64,000 bases of DNA, from NCBI GenBank assembly GCA_903861835.1, contig CAIOVX010000087.1:1-64000 (forward strand). The letters are read 5' to 3'. The position numbers and the translations under genes are program-made. Origin of the DNA: Candidatus Firestoneibacteriota bacterium. GTDB taxonomy: Bacteria > Oederibacteriota > D2-FULL-39-29 > CAIOVX01. Position 1 is the first letter of the stretch. Each line of letters starts with the position of its first letter. Under the pieces are notes generated by a model that was not told the DNA's origin, searched no databases, and worked only from the letters and a program-made list of their open reading frames with translations. Positions 41,815 through 50,815 of the stretch are shown piece by piece.

Positions 41815-42533
41815 ATTTTAATCCTCTTCACGGCGGCAAGATACGCCCCGTAAATTGCCAGTGAGGGATCAAGGACATCAGCGGCAGTTATTGAGTCAGC
41901 AAGCAGAGGGGCAAAACCGCCCGTAAGAACTGTTTTTGCTCTGAACTTTTTCTTAGCGAGCCGTAAGACGCCTTCGGCCAGGGAGCTTAAGCCCCAGTAA
42001 GCGCCGTTTCTGATGGCCGCTTCAGTGTCAAGCGCCTCAAACCCGGTGGGCTTTCCGTATCTGACCTTTGGCAGCAGGGCCGTCTTCTTTTCAAGGTATT
42101 CAGTGAAAAGCGGGGCGCCCGGCATTATCAAACCTCCGGCGAACTCGCCTTTCCGGTTAACGATATTCAAGGTAGTGGCGGTTCCAAGATCCAGGACCGC
42201 AACAGGCCGGCCGTACTTTTCTCCGGCGGCAAAAGCTGCAAGCAGGCGGTCTATGCCGAGGCTCTCCTGCTTCTTGTAAAGGTTCCTAATGGGAACATCC
42301 CTGTTTTCTAATTCGAGAGCCGCCGGGAGAGTTTTTCTCAGCGCCGAAGAAAGCGCCGGTACCACCGAGAAAAAGACGACAGGATTCTTCCGCGACTTTG
42401 CAAAGGATCCGGCAAGCAGGACTCCTCTTTTAGTGGCCGGAAATATTTTCAGCGCTTTCTGCGCTTTAGCCTCTGCCAGCCAGACTTTAACGGCTGTGTT
42501 GCCTATGTTCACAATAATGAGTTTAATTGACAT
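41811..42533 (-). CDS. coaX: Type III pantothenate kinase-like protein with Asp-to-Asn change
   Basis: CoaX phosphorylates pantothenate as the first step of coenzyme A synthesis. The ORF has the expected blocks GIDRLLAAFAAGEKYGRPV, AVLDLGTATTLNIVNRKGEF and AGGLIMPG. The ATG at 42533 gives 240 residues. Its first motif reads LIIVNIGNTAVK, with Asn9 where CoaX proteins normally have Asp (DxGNT); the DNA codon is AAC. The other two acidic residues, in GIDR and LDLGTA, are present. Activity is therefore open. The gene is overlapped by birA upstream and by nfeD downstream. Confidence 0.82.
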   Translation of the reverse strand: MSIKLIIVNIGNTAVKVWLAEAKAQKALKIFPATKRGVLLAGSFAKSRKNPVVFFSVVPALSSALRKTLPAALELENRDVPIRNLYKKQESLGIDRLLAAFAAGEKYGRPVAVLDLGTATTLNIVNRKGEFAGGLIMPGAPLFTEYLEKKTALLPKVRYGKPTGFEALDTEAAIRNGAYWGLSSLAEGVLRLAKKKFRAKTVLTGGFAPLLADSITAADVLDPSLAIYGAYLAAVKRIKI

Positions 42534-43500
42534 CTCCCGTAACCGCCTTTTTAACTGTGCCGTCGGCAAGCCTTATCAAGAGCGAACAATCAGCGTCGAT
42601 ATCTTCCGCAACACCTTCTATGACTTCGCTCCCTGACTGGATCCTGACTTTTTTCCCGAGAGTAGCGCACTTTCTCTTCCATTTTCGGATTATCGGTTCC
42701 GGACCTTCCTGTTTAAAAAGATCGTAATATTCCTCCAAACACTTTAAGACTTCAGCCAGCAATTTCACGCGTGAGACCTCTTTCTGCAGCTCAATCTTAA
42801 GCGAAGTGGCCCTGGCGCGGACTGATTCAGGCAGATCGTTCTTTGAGAGGTTGACATTTATGCCTATGCCGATGATGAGGTAGTTTACGGCATCCATCTC
42901 CGCTTTCATTTCAGTAAGAATGCCGCAAATTTTTTTGCCGTTCAGCAAGACATCGTTCGGCCATTTAAGTTCAGGGTCTTCTCCTGTAACTTTTTTTACC
43001 GCGTCATGCACCGCCAGACCGGCAATGAAGGTCAACTTAGGCGAGTGATAAGGGCTTATCTTCGGGCGCAGTATGACGGAAAACCAGAGCCCGGTCTTTT
43101 CCGGAGAGATCCAGGTCCTGCCGAGCCGCCCCTTTCCCGCGGTCTGTTTCTCCGCGGTAACAACCGTTCCTTCCGGAACTTCTTTTTCAGTGAGCCGGGC
43201 TGCCATATCATTTGTCGATCCAATCTCGTTAAAACAGTAGAGTTCCCTGCCGATGTACTTTGTAGAGAGCGCGTGCTCTATTTCCGCCGGCAGGAGCAGG
43301 TCCGGCGCGGTAAGCAGCCGGTAGCCGAGATTCGTGTGGCTCTCGAATACATACCCCTGATCAATCAGTGAATGAATATGCTTCCAGATGGCCGTCCGGC
43401 TGACCTTGAATTTTTTGCTGAGCGCCTCGCCTGAAAGGTATTTTTCCCCGGAGGTGCGAAGCAGCGAGAGTATTTCTTCTTCCGTGCCGCCCTTTCTCAC
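42523..43500 (-). CDS. birA: Bifunctional biotin--[acetyl-CoA-carboxylase] ligase/biotin repressor
   Basis: The 325-residue protein has an N-terminal winged helix (residues about 10-60, GEALSKKFKVSRTAIWKHIH) and a ligase domain with the GxGRxGR-like loop (ETAGKGRLGRTW, here TAGKGRLGRTWISPE) and KWPNDVLLNGKKICGILTEM. It attaches biotin to carrier proteins and may regulate biotin genes. The C-terminal SH3-like domain is present (KVRIQSGSEVIEGVAEDID). GTG start in a GTGA overlap with the DUF3467 gene upstream. Confidence 0.94.
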   Translation of the reverse strand: MRKGGTEEEILSLLRTSGEKYLSGEALSKKFKVSRTAIWKHIHSLIDQGYVFESHTNLGYRLLTAPDLLLPAEIEHALSTKYIGRELYCFNEIGSTNDMAARLTEKEVPEGTVVTAEKQTAGKGRLGRTWISPEKTGLWFSVILRPKISPYHSPKLTFIAGLAVHDAVKKVTGEDPELKWPNDVLLNGKKICGILTEMKAEMDAVNYLIIGIGINVNLSKNDLPESVRARATSLKIELQKEVSRVKLLAEVLKCLEEYYDLFKQEGPEPIIRKWKRKCATLGKKVRIQSGSEVIEGVAEDIDADCSLLIRLADGTVKKAVTGDVN

Positions 43501-43757
43501 GCTTTTATCTCCCCAAATTGCTCTTCATATTTCCTGAGATTCTCAGCGAGCGCCGCGGCTAAACTCTTCATATGGGCAGGCGACGTTATAATCCTGGCGC
43601 TCACCTTGTTCTTACTCTGTTGCGGCAAGACAAAAGCGAAATCGATCATAAACTCCGTGGGAGTATGCGCTATAGCGGCAAAGTTGGCATAAATACCCTT
43701 CGCAGTTTGCTCGTCTATATCCAGGTTTATCGGTGAATTTCCGTTGCCTCCGGCCAT
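43497..43757 (-). CDS. DUF3467 family protein
   Basis: The 86-residue protein has the compact DUF3467 pattern (NLDIDEQTAKGIYANFAAI, then TEFMIDFAFVLPQQ and KVSARIITSPAHMKSLAAAL). The family is small, soluble and of unknown role, often next to biosynthesis genes. GGAGG four bases before the ATG; it overlaps birA in GTGA. Confidence 0.8.
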   Translation of the reverse strand: MAGGNGNSPINLDIDEQTAKGIYANFAAIAHTPTEFMIDFAFVLPQQSKNKVSARIITSPAHMKSLAAALAENLRKYEEQFGEIKA

Positions 43758-43790
43758 AATGCCTCCTAAAACAGTTAATCAGGCTTGAGC

Positions 43791-44849
43791 TTAGACAGCT
43801 CTTTGCCTCTGAATTTTCCAAATTTCTGATACCTGGCTTTTGTCCGACACATAGACATTATCATATAAATTGACGGTAGTGCAACAATGGCTTGGCAGTA
43901 TCCGGACCCGATCCCCCGGTAAAAGCGAACCCTGGGTAAGCTTAAGCCGCGTGTGCTCCTCATTCAGCTTCTCAATGCTTCCTGTTTTATCAAGCAACGC
44001 TGGCATACCAAACTCCGAAGTTAACGCCTTGTGTCCCGCATCCGCCGTGTACACACCCTTACCCCTTGAGGCCAGGACAGTAGTATGAACGCACAGGGCA
44101 GGAATAAATTCTTTCCTTATAGCCGCGTACTTGGCGTCCATAAAGACATAGGAGCCCGGCTGAATATCTGTAACGCCGGAATTTTTGCCGGTCAGATCAT
44201 AGGTGCCGGTGCCTCCGGCGGAAACAATTTGGCATTTTATATTCTCGTTTAAAAGAAGTTTTCGAGCGCCGGCCAGAAGCTCAACCGCCGCTGACGCCGT
44301 TTTTATCCTTTCTTCCCGGTCAGAAATCAGCACGGCATGCCCCTCATAGCCTTGCAGGCCTTTGAATTCTATATTTGGACAGGCAAGAACCTTTTTCACA
44401 AAATGAACGGTATCCTCTCCGGGTTTTCTGCCGGCCCGGTTCATGCCTATGTCGACCTCTACCAGCACTTTCAATTTAACGCCTGCCGCTCCGGCGAGCT
44501 TGTCAAGCAGCCTGAGGTTGTTTTCAGAATCCACACAGAGCAGGACTTCAGGAGCAAGGTCGCAAAGGCTCAAGAATCTTTCTATCTTAGCCTGCTCAAC
44601 CAGCTGGTTCGCGAGCAAGACGCTTTTTATTCCGCCTTTAACCAGCGCCTCCGTTTCGTCTATCGTCTGCGCGGTAATTCCTACGGCTCCCGCTTTTATC
44701 TGCAGGCGGGCTATCTCAAGACATTTGTGGGTTTTGAAATGCGGTCTGATGCCGATATGGTTCTTCCTGCCGAAATCGGCCATCAGCTTGATGTTTTGCT
44801 TTAGCAGTTCAAGGTCGAGCACCAGGGCGGGCGTTATGATTTCTTTCAT
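43791..44849 (-). CDS. PLP-dependent fold-III enzyme (D-threonine aldolase/D-serine dehydratase-like)
   Basis: The 352-residue protein has an alanine racemase-like N-terminal TIM barrel with the PLP lysine Lys39 in RPHFKTHKCLEI, and a C-terminal beta domain with the metal site LPSHCCTTVNLYDN (His-x-Cys) found in D-serine dehydratase and D-threonine aldolase. It acts on D-amino acids by deamination or aldol cleavage; the substrate cannot be read. It starts in an ATGA overlap with the PfpI gene. Together they may form a small amino-acid or carbonyl-stress unit, by inference. Confidence 0.85.
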   Translation of the reverse strand: MKEIITPALVLDLELLKQNIKLMADFGRKNHIGIRPHFKTHKCLEIARLQIKAGAVGITAQTIDETEALVKGGIKSVLLANQLVEQAKIERFLSLCDLAPEVLLCVDSENNLRLLDKLAGAAGVKLKVLVEVDIGMNRAGRKPGEDTVHFVKKVLACPNIEFKGLQGYEGHAVLISDREERIKTASAAVELLAGARKLLLNENIKCQIVSAGGTGTYDLTGKNSGVTDIQPGSYVFMDAKYAAIRKEFIPALCVHTTVLASRGKGVYTADAGHKALTSEFGMPALLDKTGSIEKLNEEHTRLKLTQGSLLPGDRVRILPSHCCTTVNLYDNVYVSDKSQVSEIWKIQRQRAV

Positions 44850-45370
44850 TTCTGCTCCAGAGCGGCAATGACAGCCCTGCAGAAGTCCGGCAGGTCATCC
44901 GGATTTCTTGAGGTTATGAGGTTGCCGTCTATAACAACTTCTTTGTCCACAAAATTTGCCCCTGCGGCGACCATATCATCCTTTACGGCCATAAAAGCCG
45001 TGGCTGTTTTTCCTTTAAGTATTCCCGCGGAAACCAGCACCGAGCCGGCGTGGCAGATTGCGGCGATAACCTTGCCTGCCTTATAAGAATCAGACACCAG
45101 TTTAACCGGCGCTTTGAAGCGCCTTATGAAATCAGGAGCCCAGCCGCCGGGAATGATTACGGCGTCAATTGAATTAAAATCCACCTTATCGGCCGTGGTT
45201 GTTGTCTTAATCGGATAGCCGAACTTTCCGTGATAGAGCTCCGCGCTGCCGGTTCCCGCGACGATCACTTCGGCGCCTTCTTCCTTGAACCTGTAGTAAG
45301 GATACATAACTTCCATGTCCTGGAACTGCTCAGCCACGAGAATTACTATGCGCTTTCCTTTAAGAGACAT
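44846..45370 (-). CDS. DJ-1/PfpI family glutamine amidotransferase-like protein
   Basis: The 174-residue protein has the DJ-1/PfpI fold, with the nucleophile Cys106 in AAICHAGSVLVSAGIL, Glu14 in VAEQFQDME, and the family loop VIIPGGWAPD. Members act as deglycases, chaperones or proteases; biochemical role cannot be decided. AGGGAGG precedes the ATG. It is the first gene of a two-gene operon with the PLP enzyme, downstream of a repeat spacer. Confidence 0.9.
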   Translation of the reverse strand: MSLKGKRIVILVAEQFQDMEVMYPYYRFKEEGAEVIVAGTGSAELYHGKFGYPIKTTTTADKVDFNSIDAVIIPGGWAPDFIRRFKAPVKLVSDSYKAGKVIAAICHAGSVLVSAGILKGKTATAFMAVKDDMVAAGANFVDKEVVIDGNLITSRNPDDLPDFCRAVIAALEQK

Positions 45371-45390
45371 TGTCCCTCCCTGTTAATCAG

Positions 45391-45548
45391 AATCTCAAAA
45401 CACAAATCACAAATTCCAAGCACCAAATCCCAAATAATAACAAAACAACATAAAAGAAAAGGCAGAAACTACAATTTCTTTGTCGTTTTACTTATTCCTG
45501 TTTTTGGTCTTTATTTGGTGCTTGTGATTTGAGATTTGGTGCTTGTTT
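45391..45548. repeat. Imperfect inverted repeat of CAAATCACAAATTCC words
   Basis: The left arm (45391-45446) reads AATCTCAAAACACAAATCAC then AATTCCAAGCACCAAATCCC. The right arm (45499-45548) has TTTATTTGGTGCTTGTGATT then TGAGATTTGGTGCTTG, its approximate complement. The right arm ends against the stop of the third URO-D gene. The same words occur in the 16.6 kb repeat. Confidence 0.65.
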
Positions 45549-45550
45549 TA

Positions 45551-46621
45551 TTAATACTTTCCCAATTCCTTCGCCAACCTAATAAACTCCTGAAATTGCG
45601 TCAGGGAGACGCTGTCCGGAATTGAATGATCCGTTGCCACGATGTAGCCGCCGTTCGTTTTCATCATAGGAATCAAATGGCGCATCTCGTCCCACATCAT
45701 TTGCGGTATCTTGTAGGACATAGCGTTAAGCCCGCCCATAAAGGTCAGTTTATCTCCGAACTCTTTCTTTAGTTTCTCCGGGTCCATACCGGCCTTGACT
45801 TCAAGCGGGTTAAGCATATCAAGCCCCATCCCAACCAGGTCGGGAACGAACGGCATCACATCTCCGCAGGAATGCAGGTGCGCTTTCATTCCGTTAGCAT
45901 GCGCGAATTCTATGCACTGCTTGTGGAAGGGCTTGAGAAGCTCACGGTACATATCAAGCGAGAAAAACTGGTTATATTTGTAGCCCATATCATCATACCA
46001 GAAAACTTCGTCGAACTTATAACCTTCATCCAGAATCAGTTTTATCTGGCTCAGGTTCAGTTCCAGGTGAGCCCTGAACATATCCTGCATCCATTCCGGG
46101 TCTTCTATAAGAGTCATCAATACCCGTTCAGTGCCGACCATCCAGGAATGCGTCACATCAAATCCAAACCAGTTTACGAGGCCCATCCAGGCGCCTGCTT
46201 CCCTGTTCTTTTTGTAGTTAGCTTTTAAAAAATCCCATTCGATGCGGTCTTTTGAGGGAGTCATCCGCGCCTTAGCCTTTTCCCAGGAGTCGCGGGAGGT
46301 TATTGTAAAGTCAATAAACTCGGGGGTGCTGCCGGCGTGCTTCCAGTTCTTCATCGTAACGCCCCATTTCGACTTCTTTATTATGTAGTCGTTCGTTTCT
46401 TCAACAACTTCCTGCGGGTAACGCGGTGAATTGTCGCAGATATGCCAGCGGCAGTACTTATCCATACCGAAGAAGTCCTGAAAATCGGCGCCTTTCGGCA
46501 TGCCTTCTCTTTCCCATCTCTCAATGGCTGTCGGCCAGGGATTATCGATTATCGGGCATCGGTCGGCTTCCTTATGTTCAACTATCAATTTCACTCTCTC
46601 TCTTGTTGTCAGTTCTTTCAT
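45551..46621 (-). CDS. URO-D superfamily protein, copy 3
   Basis: This 356-residue protein has the URO-D fold: SKWGVTMKNWKHAGSTPE, WFGFDVTHSW, and the metal motif AHLHSCGDVMPF near residue 250. The C-terminus lacks the GC-x-VP-x-x-TP block of MtaA and instead has VATDHSIPDSVSLTQFQEFI, as in a separate branch of corrinoid methyltransferase relatives. GGAG precedes the ATG. It follows the DUF401 permease gene by 9 bases, so the permease may import a substrate for it; this is inference only. Confidence 0.78.
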   Translation of the reverse strand: MKELTTRERVKLIVEHKEADRCPIIDNPWPTAIERWEREGMPKGADFQDFFGMDKYCRWHICDNSPRYPQEVVEETNDYIIKKSKWGVTMKNWKHAGSTPEFIDFTITSRDSWEKAKARMTPSKDRIEWDFLKANYKKNREAGAWMGLVNWFGFDVTHSWMVGTERVLMTLIEDPEWMQDMFRAHLELNLSQIKLILDEGYKFDEVFWYDDMGYKYNQFFSLDMYRELLKPFHKQCIEFAHANGMKAHLHSCGDVMPFVPDLVGMGLDMLNPLEVKAGMDPEKLKKEFGDKLTFMGGLNAMSYKIPQMMWDEMRHLIPMMKTNGGYIVATDHSIPDSVSLTQFQEFIRLAKELGKY

Positions 46622-46630
46622 CGTGAACTC

Positions 46631-47899
46631 CTATAATGCCGAATGTTTCAGCAATGCCAGGCAGAATGCCATTGCCGGCAGGAACGGAACCAGCAGAAAG
46701 AGGTACGGGTAGCCTTCTATGATTTCAACCTCAAAATACCCGCAAGATAGAACATAACACAGGTGCACCGGCGAAAGCAAGACTCCGGCATAACCGCTGA
46801 TAAAGGCGAAGGAAAGCATAGGAATATTATAACCTGTCCCTTGCGCCAGAAACGGCAGGATAAGAGGGAAGGCGATGCCGACATAGGCCTGGACTACCCC
46901 TGTGAGGAGGCCTGCGATAAACGGCAGAGCGAAAACGATCAGTAACGGACTGACCTTCGCGAAAAGGAAATAGAAATTCAACTGTCCGATAGCACCCGAG
47001 ATATCCAGCATGTTCTTAAAATACATAACGCCGAATATAAGCAGAAGTATCTCAACGGAGAGAGCTTTCTTCAGAAGAGCCGGGAACAGCCTAAGTTCTA
47101 TGCGGTAACTTATCTGCAAAGTAATAATTACCGCAAGAAGCGCGGGAATAAACAGCCTGTTGTTAAGCAGGACGGCCGCCGCAATGAAAAGCACGGGAAG
47201 AGTTCCCTCGAGAATACTCAAGATATGCTGTTTAAAACTGTTGCCGTCTTTAGGCATATCAGCGGGTTTTGGCACCTTGTTAAATGAGACAAACCAGCCG
47301 GTGACCAGCATAAAGACCACAAGCGGCCACTGGCAGGAAACAAAAGAGGAGATGGCCACTCCTGTAATTGCCGAAGCCAGTAGCAGGCCGGGATAAAGAG
47401 GCAAGATCGGTTCCCAGATATGTCTGAACCAGTAATTCGCAAAAGCCTTTTTTGAGGACTTCATATAGGAGCCTTTCAGGGCTTCCCCGACCATAGGAGC
47501 GGAAAACCTCGCGCCGCCGGCAGAAGGGAGTACCCCGAGCAGCACGGGGAAAAAAACGGCAACTTTCCTCGGGTCCCGAAGCAGGTGCCCGGCGGAACCT
47601 ATCATCCGGTCAAAAACGCCGGCTGTCCTCATTACCGATTCAAGCAGGCCAATCAGGTAAAGAATTAACATGAGTTCCACGGTTATGAATGAGCCGGTCT
47701 TGGGATCAGGTTCAAAGACCGTGCGGAGAATATTGCGGAAGAGTTCAACATAATCTATGCCAAAGAGCGGCACCAGGAATAAAGCGGAGAGTATCAGTGA
47801 AAGGCCCAGAGAGAGTTTCAACCGGAGCGCAAGGATTATCAGGATAAAAATAAAACCTATCTTGAAGATTATCCAGAAGTCCGGAGCGGCAACGATCAT
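46631..47899 (-). CDS. DUF401 family membrane permease
   Basis: The 422-residue polytopic protein has about ten to twelve hydrophobic helices and the DUF401 pattern (FITVELMLILYLIGLLESVM, FFPVLLGVLPSAGGARFSAP, AYVGIAFPLILPFLAQGTGY). DUF401 is related to the ion-transporter superfamily that includes gluconate and C4-dicarboxylate permeases. The substrate is unknown. The gene is directly downstream of argS (4-base gap) and upstream of URO-D copy 3. Confidence 0.82.
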   Translation of the reverse strand: MIVAAPDFWIIFKIGFIFILIILALRLKLSLGLSLILSALFLVPLFGIDYVELFRNILRTVFEPDPKTGSFITVELMLILYLIGLLESVMRTAGVFDRMIGSAGHLLRDPRKVAVFFPVLLGVLPSAGGARFSAPMVGEALKGSYMKSSKKAFANYWFRHIWEPILPLYPGLLLASAITGVAISSFVSCQWPLVVFMLVTGWFVSFNKVPKPADMPKDGNSFKQHILSILEGTLPVLFIAAAVLLNNRLFIPALLAVIITLQISYRIELRLFPALLKKALSVEILLLIFGVMYFKNMLDISGAIGQLNFYFLFAKVSPLLIVFALPFIAGLLTGVVQAYVGIAFPLILPFLAQGTGYNIPMLSFAFISGYAGVLLSPVHLCYVLSCGYFEVEIIEGYPYLFLLVPFLPAMAFCLALLKHSAL

Positions 47900-47902
47900 T
47901 GG

Positions 47903-49615
47903 CTACATCCTTGACGGGGCAGAAACCCCCAGGAGGTCCAGCCCTTTCTTTATCACCTTGCGAACGGCATTGATGAGCACCAGCCTGGCAAGCGTGAGCT
48001 CCAGATCTTCGGTAACAACCCTGTGCTTGTTATAAAAAGAATGAAACAGCCCGGCAAGCTCCTCAAGGTACTTTGGCACCAGATGCGGGGCGCTTTCAAG
48101 CGCTGCATGAAGCAGGGTGTCCGGCAGATTATTTATCTTCTTGAGCAGTTCCAGTTCTTCAGGCTCTTTGAGCAGGGAGAGTTTCACTTCCGAAGCTTTC
48201 TTGGGCTCAATCCCCGAAGTTTTGGCGTGTTCAATAACATTGAAGATCCTTGCGTGGGCATACTGGACGTAAAAAACTGGATTCTCGTCAGTATGCTTTT
48301 TAGCAAGGTCCATATCAAAATCCAGGTGGCTCTCAAGGCTGCGGCGGAGGAAAAAGTATTTTGCCGCATCCGGACCGACATCTTCCACCAGCTCATCCAT
48401 AGTAATAAAGCTGCCCTTGCGCTTGCTCATTTTGAAGGGCTGCCCGTCCTTGATTAGATTTACCTGCTGAGCAATAAGCACCGAAAAATCTTCAGTTTTA
48501 TGACCGAGCGCGATTACAGCCGCCCTCATTCTCGGAATATACCCGTGATGGTCAGGCCCCCAGATGTTTATAAGTTTGTCGGCCCTGTCAAATTTCTCCT
48601 TATGATAGGCAATATCTGCCGACAAGTAGGTTAGCTCGCCGTCTTTCTTGATGAGCACCCTGTCTTTGTCATCCCCGGCGTTTACCGCAGTGGACATAAA
48701 CCAGACAGCGCCGTCCTCTTCCTTGAGCAGCCCCTTTTCCGCGAGCATTGCCGCCGCCGCTTTAACTTTATTGTTTACCGGGTAGCGTTTCAGGATTGGA
48801 AGGTCAGGAAGCTTCTTTTCTTCAGGCGCGTGAAGCAGGAGTTCAGGATACCACAAATCGAATTCAACGCCGTACGAAGAAAGGCTTTTACCCTGATCGT
48901 TAACCATCCAGCCAAGCCCTTTCGACTTAAAAATAGAAATCCTTTTCTCTTCCGGGAAAACAAGATATTTGTCCCCATCCTCGCTCTTTATCCTGCCTGC
49001 AATATCTTTAACATATTCCCCGGCGTAGCAGTCTTCCGGAAATACTATCTTTTTGCCGAATAGTTCTTCGTAGCGCAGGCTTATTGACTTTCCAAATATA
49101 TTGGTCTGGTTGCCAACATCGTTGATGTAGAACTCTTTGGTAACCGAGAAACCGGCGTTCTTGAGAAGGTTGGCCAGGCAGCTGCCTACTGCCGCAGCCC
49201 TCGCGTTAACTACGTTAAGCGGGCCTACCGGATTAGCGCTGACAAATTCTATATTTATCCGGGTACCGCGCCCTGCGTCTGACTCTGCGAAACTCTCGCT
49301 TTCATCAACCTTTAACAACAGGTCAAAGAGGTGCCCTTCGCTAAGAAAAAAATTAATGAACCCGGCGCCGGCTATCTCGCATTTTGAGACCATAGTTTTA
49401 TCGACTATTAGGCGCGCGAGTATCTTCTCCGCGGCTTCACGGGGATTTATTTTAGTGCGCTTCGCTATCTGCATGACGAAATTGGTTGATAGATCCCCAA
49501 ACTTCAAGTGCCGGGGAACATCAAACCCTATTTCTATGCCGTCGGATTCAAACCCGGCTTCACTTGCTGCTTTTTTTAGCGCGCTTTTTAGGTTTTGCCT
49601 TACTTTTTCCAGCAT
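47903..49615 (-). CDS. argS: Arginyl-tRNA synthetase with altered HIGH motif
   Basis: The ATG at 49615, inside rsfS, gives 570 residues, a normal length, and is preferred over the ORF extension to 49696. It has the ArgS N-terminal domain (FDVPRHLKFGDLSTNFVMQI). The class-I catalytic block, usually ANPTGPLHVGHGR, reads SANPVGPLNVVNARAAAVGS, so both histidines of the HIGH motif (positions 134 and 137) are Asn. The KMSKS loop is present as FKMSKRKGSF. The C-terminal DALR anticodon domain follows (ARIFNVIEHAKTSGI, VLINAVRKVIKKGLDLLGV). The change may be a lineage feature. It is presumably the essential arginyl-tRNA ligase. Confidence 0.93.
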   Translation of the reverse strand: MLEKVRQNLKSALKKAASEAGFESDGIEIGFDVPRHLKFGDLSTNFVMQIAKRTKINPREAAEKILARLIVDKTMVSKCEIAGAGFINFFLSEGHLFDLLLKVDESESFAESDAGRGTRINIEFVSANPVGPLNVVNARAAAVGSCLANLLKNAGFSVTKEFYINDVGNQTNIFGKSISLRYEELFGKKIVFPEDCYAGEYVKDIAGRIKSEDGDKYLVFPEEKRISIFKSKGLGWMVNDQGKSLSSYGVEFDLWYPELLLHAPEEKKLPDLPILKRYPVNNKVKAAAAMLAEKGLLKEEDGAVWFMSTAVNAGDDKDRVLIKKDGELTYLSADIAYHKEKFDRADKLINIWGPDHHGYIPRMRAAVIALGHKTEDFSVLIAQQVNLIKDGQPFKMSKRKGSFITMDELVEDVGPDAAKYFFLRRSLESHLDFDMDLAKKHTDENPVFYVQYAHARIFNVIEHAKTSGIEPKKASEVKLSLLKEPEELELLKKINNLPDTLLHAALESAPHLVPKYLEELAGLFHSFYNKHRVVTEDLELTLARLVLINAVRKVIKKGLDLLGVSAPSRM

Positions 49616-49964
49616 CCTTCGTCTTTTTCTCCTTTGTGAATAATGCGTCGCCCCAGAGCCGCTCGAGAGCGTAAAACTCTCTCGTAGTCTGCTCAAAAAC
49701 GTGCACCACTACATCACTGTAATCCAGCAGAGACCAGTTGCTCCCGCGGTCCTGCTCGCGGTGAGTAGCCCAGACACCTTCAAGCCTCAGTTCTTTCTCA
49801 ATATTGTCCGCAATTGCTTCGCAGTGCGGAGAGGAATCCCCGCTTACGATCACAAAATAATCCGCGATGTAATTAAGACCCTTCAGATCCAGTATTGAAA
49901 TATTCTCACCCTTCTTGTCTTCCGCAAGCTCTATGATTCTGTTAACAAGCCGTTTCCCTTCCAT
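49560..49964 (-). CDS. rsfS: Ribosome silencing factor RsfS
   Basis: It blocks association of ribosomal subunits under nutrient limitation by binding L14. The 134-residue protein has ISILDLKGLNYIADYFVIVS, GVWATHREQDRGSNWSLLDY and VVVHVFEQTTREFYALERLW, the full RsfS core, plus a Lys-rich tail of about 20 residues. The ATG overlaps the LCP stop (TAATG). The order nadD, yqeK, LCP, rsfS is common in bacteria. Confidence 0.95.
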   Translation of the reverse strand: MEGKRLVNRIIELAEDKKGENISILDLKGLNYIADYFVIVSGDSSPHCEAIADNIEKELRLEGVWATHREQDRGSNWSLLDYSDVVVHVFEQTTREFYALERLWGDALFTKEKKTKDAGKSKAKPKKRAKKSSK

Positions 49965-50815
49965 TATTCCTCCCTGATGTGTTCTTGCTTCCTGAGCGCG
50001 GTTCTGGTCTCTCGCGCATCCGTCTTCCAGTAACTTATCCCGTTAATATTCACCGGCTCACCGGGAAGGGTCTCCATCCTTGCGTCGCTGAGCCTGTAAT
50101 TCCTGAAAACCGTATAGAGCCTTATAACATTCCCGACAGGCAGGTTCGTCTTTACATTTCTTTTTATAATAGAATATACCTTCGGTATCTTCTCCGGAGT
50201 CAGACGCGTCTTGGCCTTATCGAGGAAGGCCGCCACAAATTTCTGCTGCCGCTCAATTCTGCCGATATCCGCGGCAGGATCGCTCCTGAACCTTAGATAT
50301 TTCACTGCGGCTTTCCCGTCCAGTTTCTGCAGCCCGGGTTTGAAATCAATGTATAACCCGCCCGCCGTATCCGTGTAACGCATGCTTTTCTTTATGTCCA
50401 GCTTGATTCCGCCGAAAAGATCAACAATTTCCTCAACTGCCCCGTAATCCACCATAAAATAATACAGAATAGAAAGCCCTGCCAATTTCTCAACTTCCTT
50501 TCTCACCTCGTCAGCCGCGGCCGCATGCCCTCTTTTCACGAAGACGGAGGCGTAGATAGAGTTGATCTTCATCTCGCGCCCGCCGTAATTCACGAGAGTA
50601 TCCCTGGGGATAGAGAAGAAGGTTATCTTCACTGCCTTCAAATCCATTACCGCGGCCATAATGGTGTCGGAATGCCTGCTGTTTTTCTCAACTTCATCAG
50701 CGCCCAGCAGCAGGATATTCATGCCGTTGTCGCGCGCTGAAAAATAATACACGGTTATTGCCGCTGTTCCGAGCAGCAGCGCGATTATGAGAAACCATTT
50801 TATCAATTTACGCAT
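49964..50815 (-). CDS. LytR-CpsA-Psr (LCP) family protein
   Basis: The 283-residue protein has one N-terminal transmembrane helix, then the LCP domain: NILLLGADEVEKNSRHSDTI, FSIPRDTLVNY, GGIKLDIKKSMRYTDTA, GLYIDFKPGLQKLDGKAAVK and KYLRFRSDPAADIGRIERQQ. LCP enzymes attach polymers (teichoic acid, capsule or others) to the cell wall in Gram-positive bacteria; the acceptor in this diderm is not known. It lies between yqeK and rsfS and overlaps yqeK by 13 bases. Confidence 0.92.
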   Translation of the reverse strand: MRKLIKWFLIIALLLGTAAITVYYFSARDNGMNILLLGADEVEKNSRHSDTIMAAVMDLKAVKITFFSIPRDTLVNYGGREMKINSIYASVFVKRGHAAAADEVRKEVEKLAGLSILYYFMVDYGAVEEIVDLFGGIKLDIKKSMRYTDTAGGLYIDFKPGLQKLDGKAAVKYLRFRSDPAADIGRIERQQKFVAAFLDKAKTRLTPEKIPKVYSIIKRNVKTNLPVGNVIRLYTVFRNYRLSDARMETLPGEPVNINGISYWKTDARETRTALRKQEHIREE

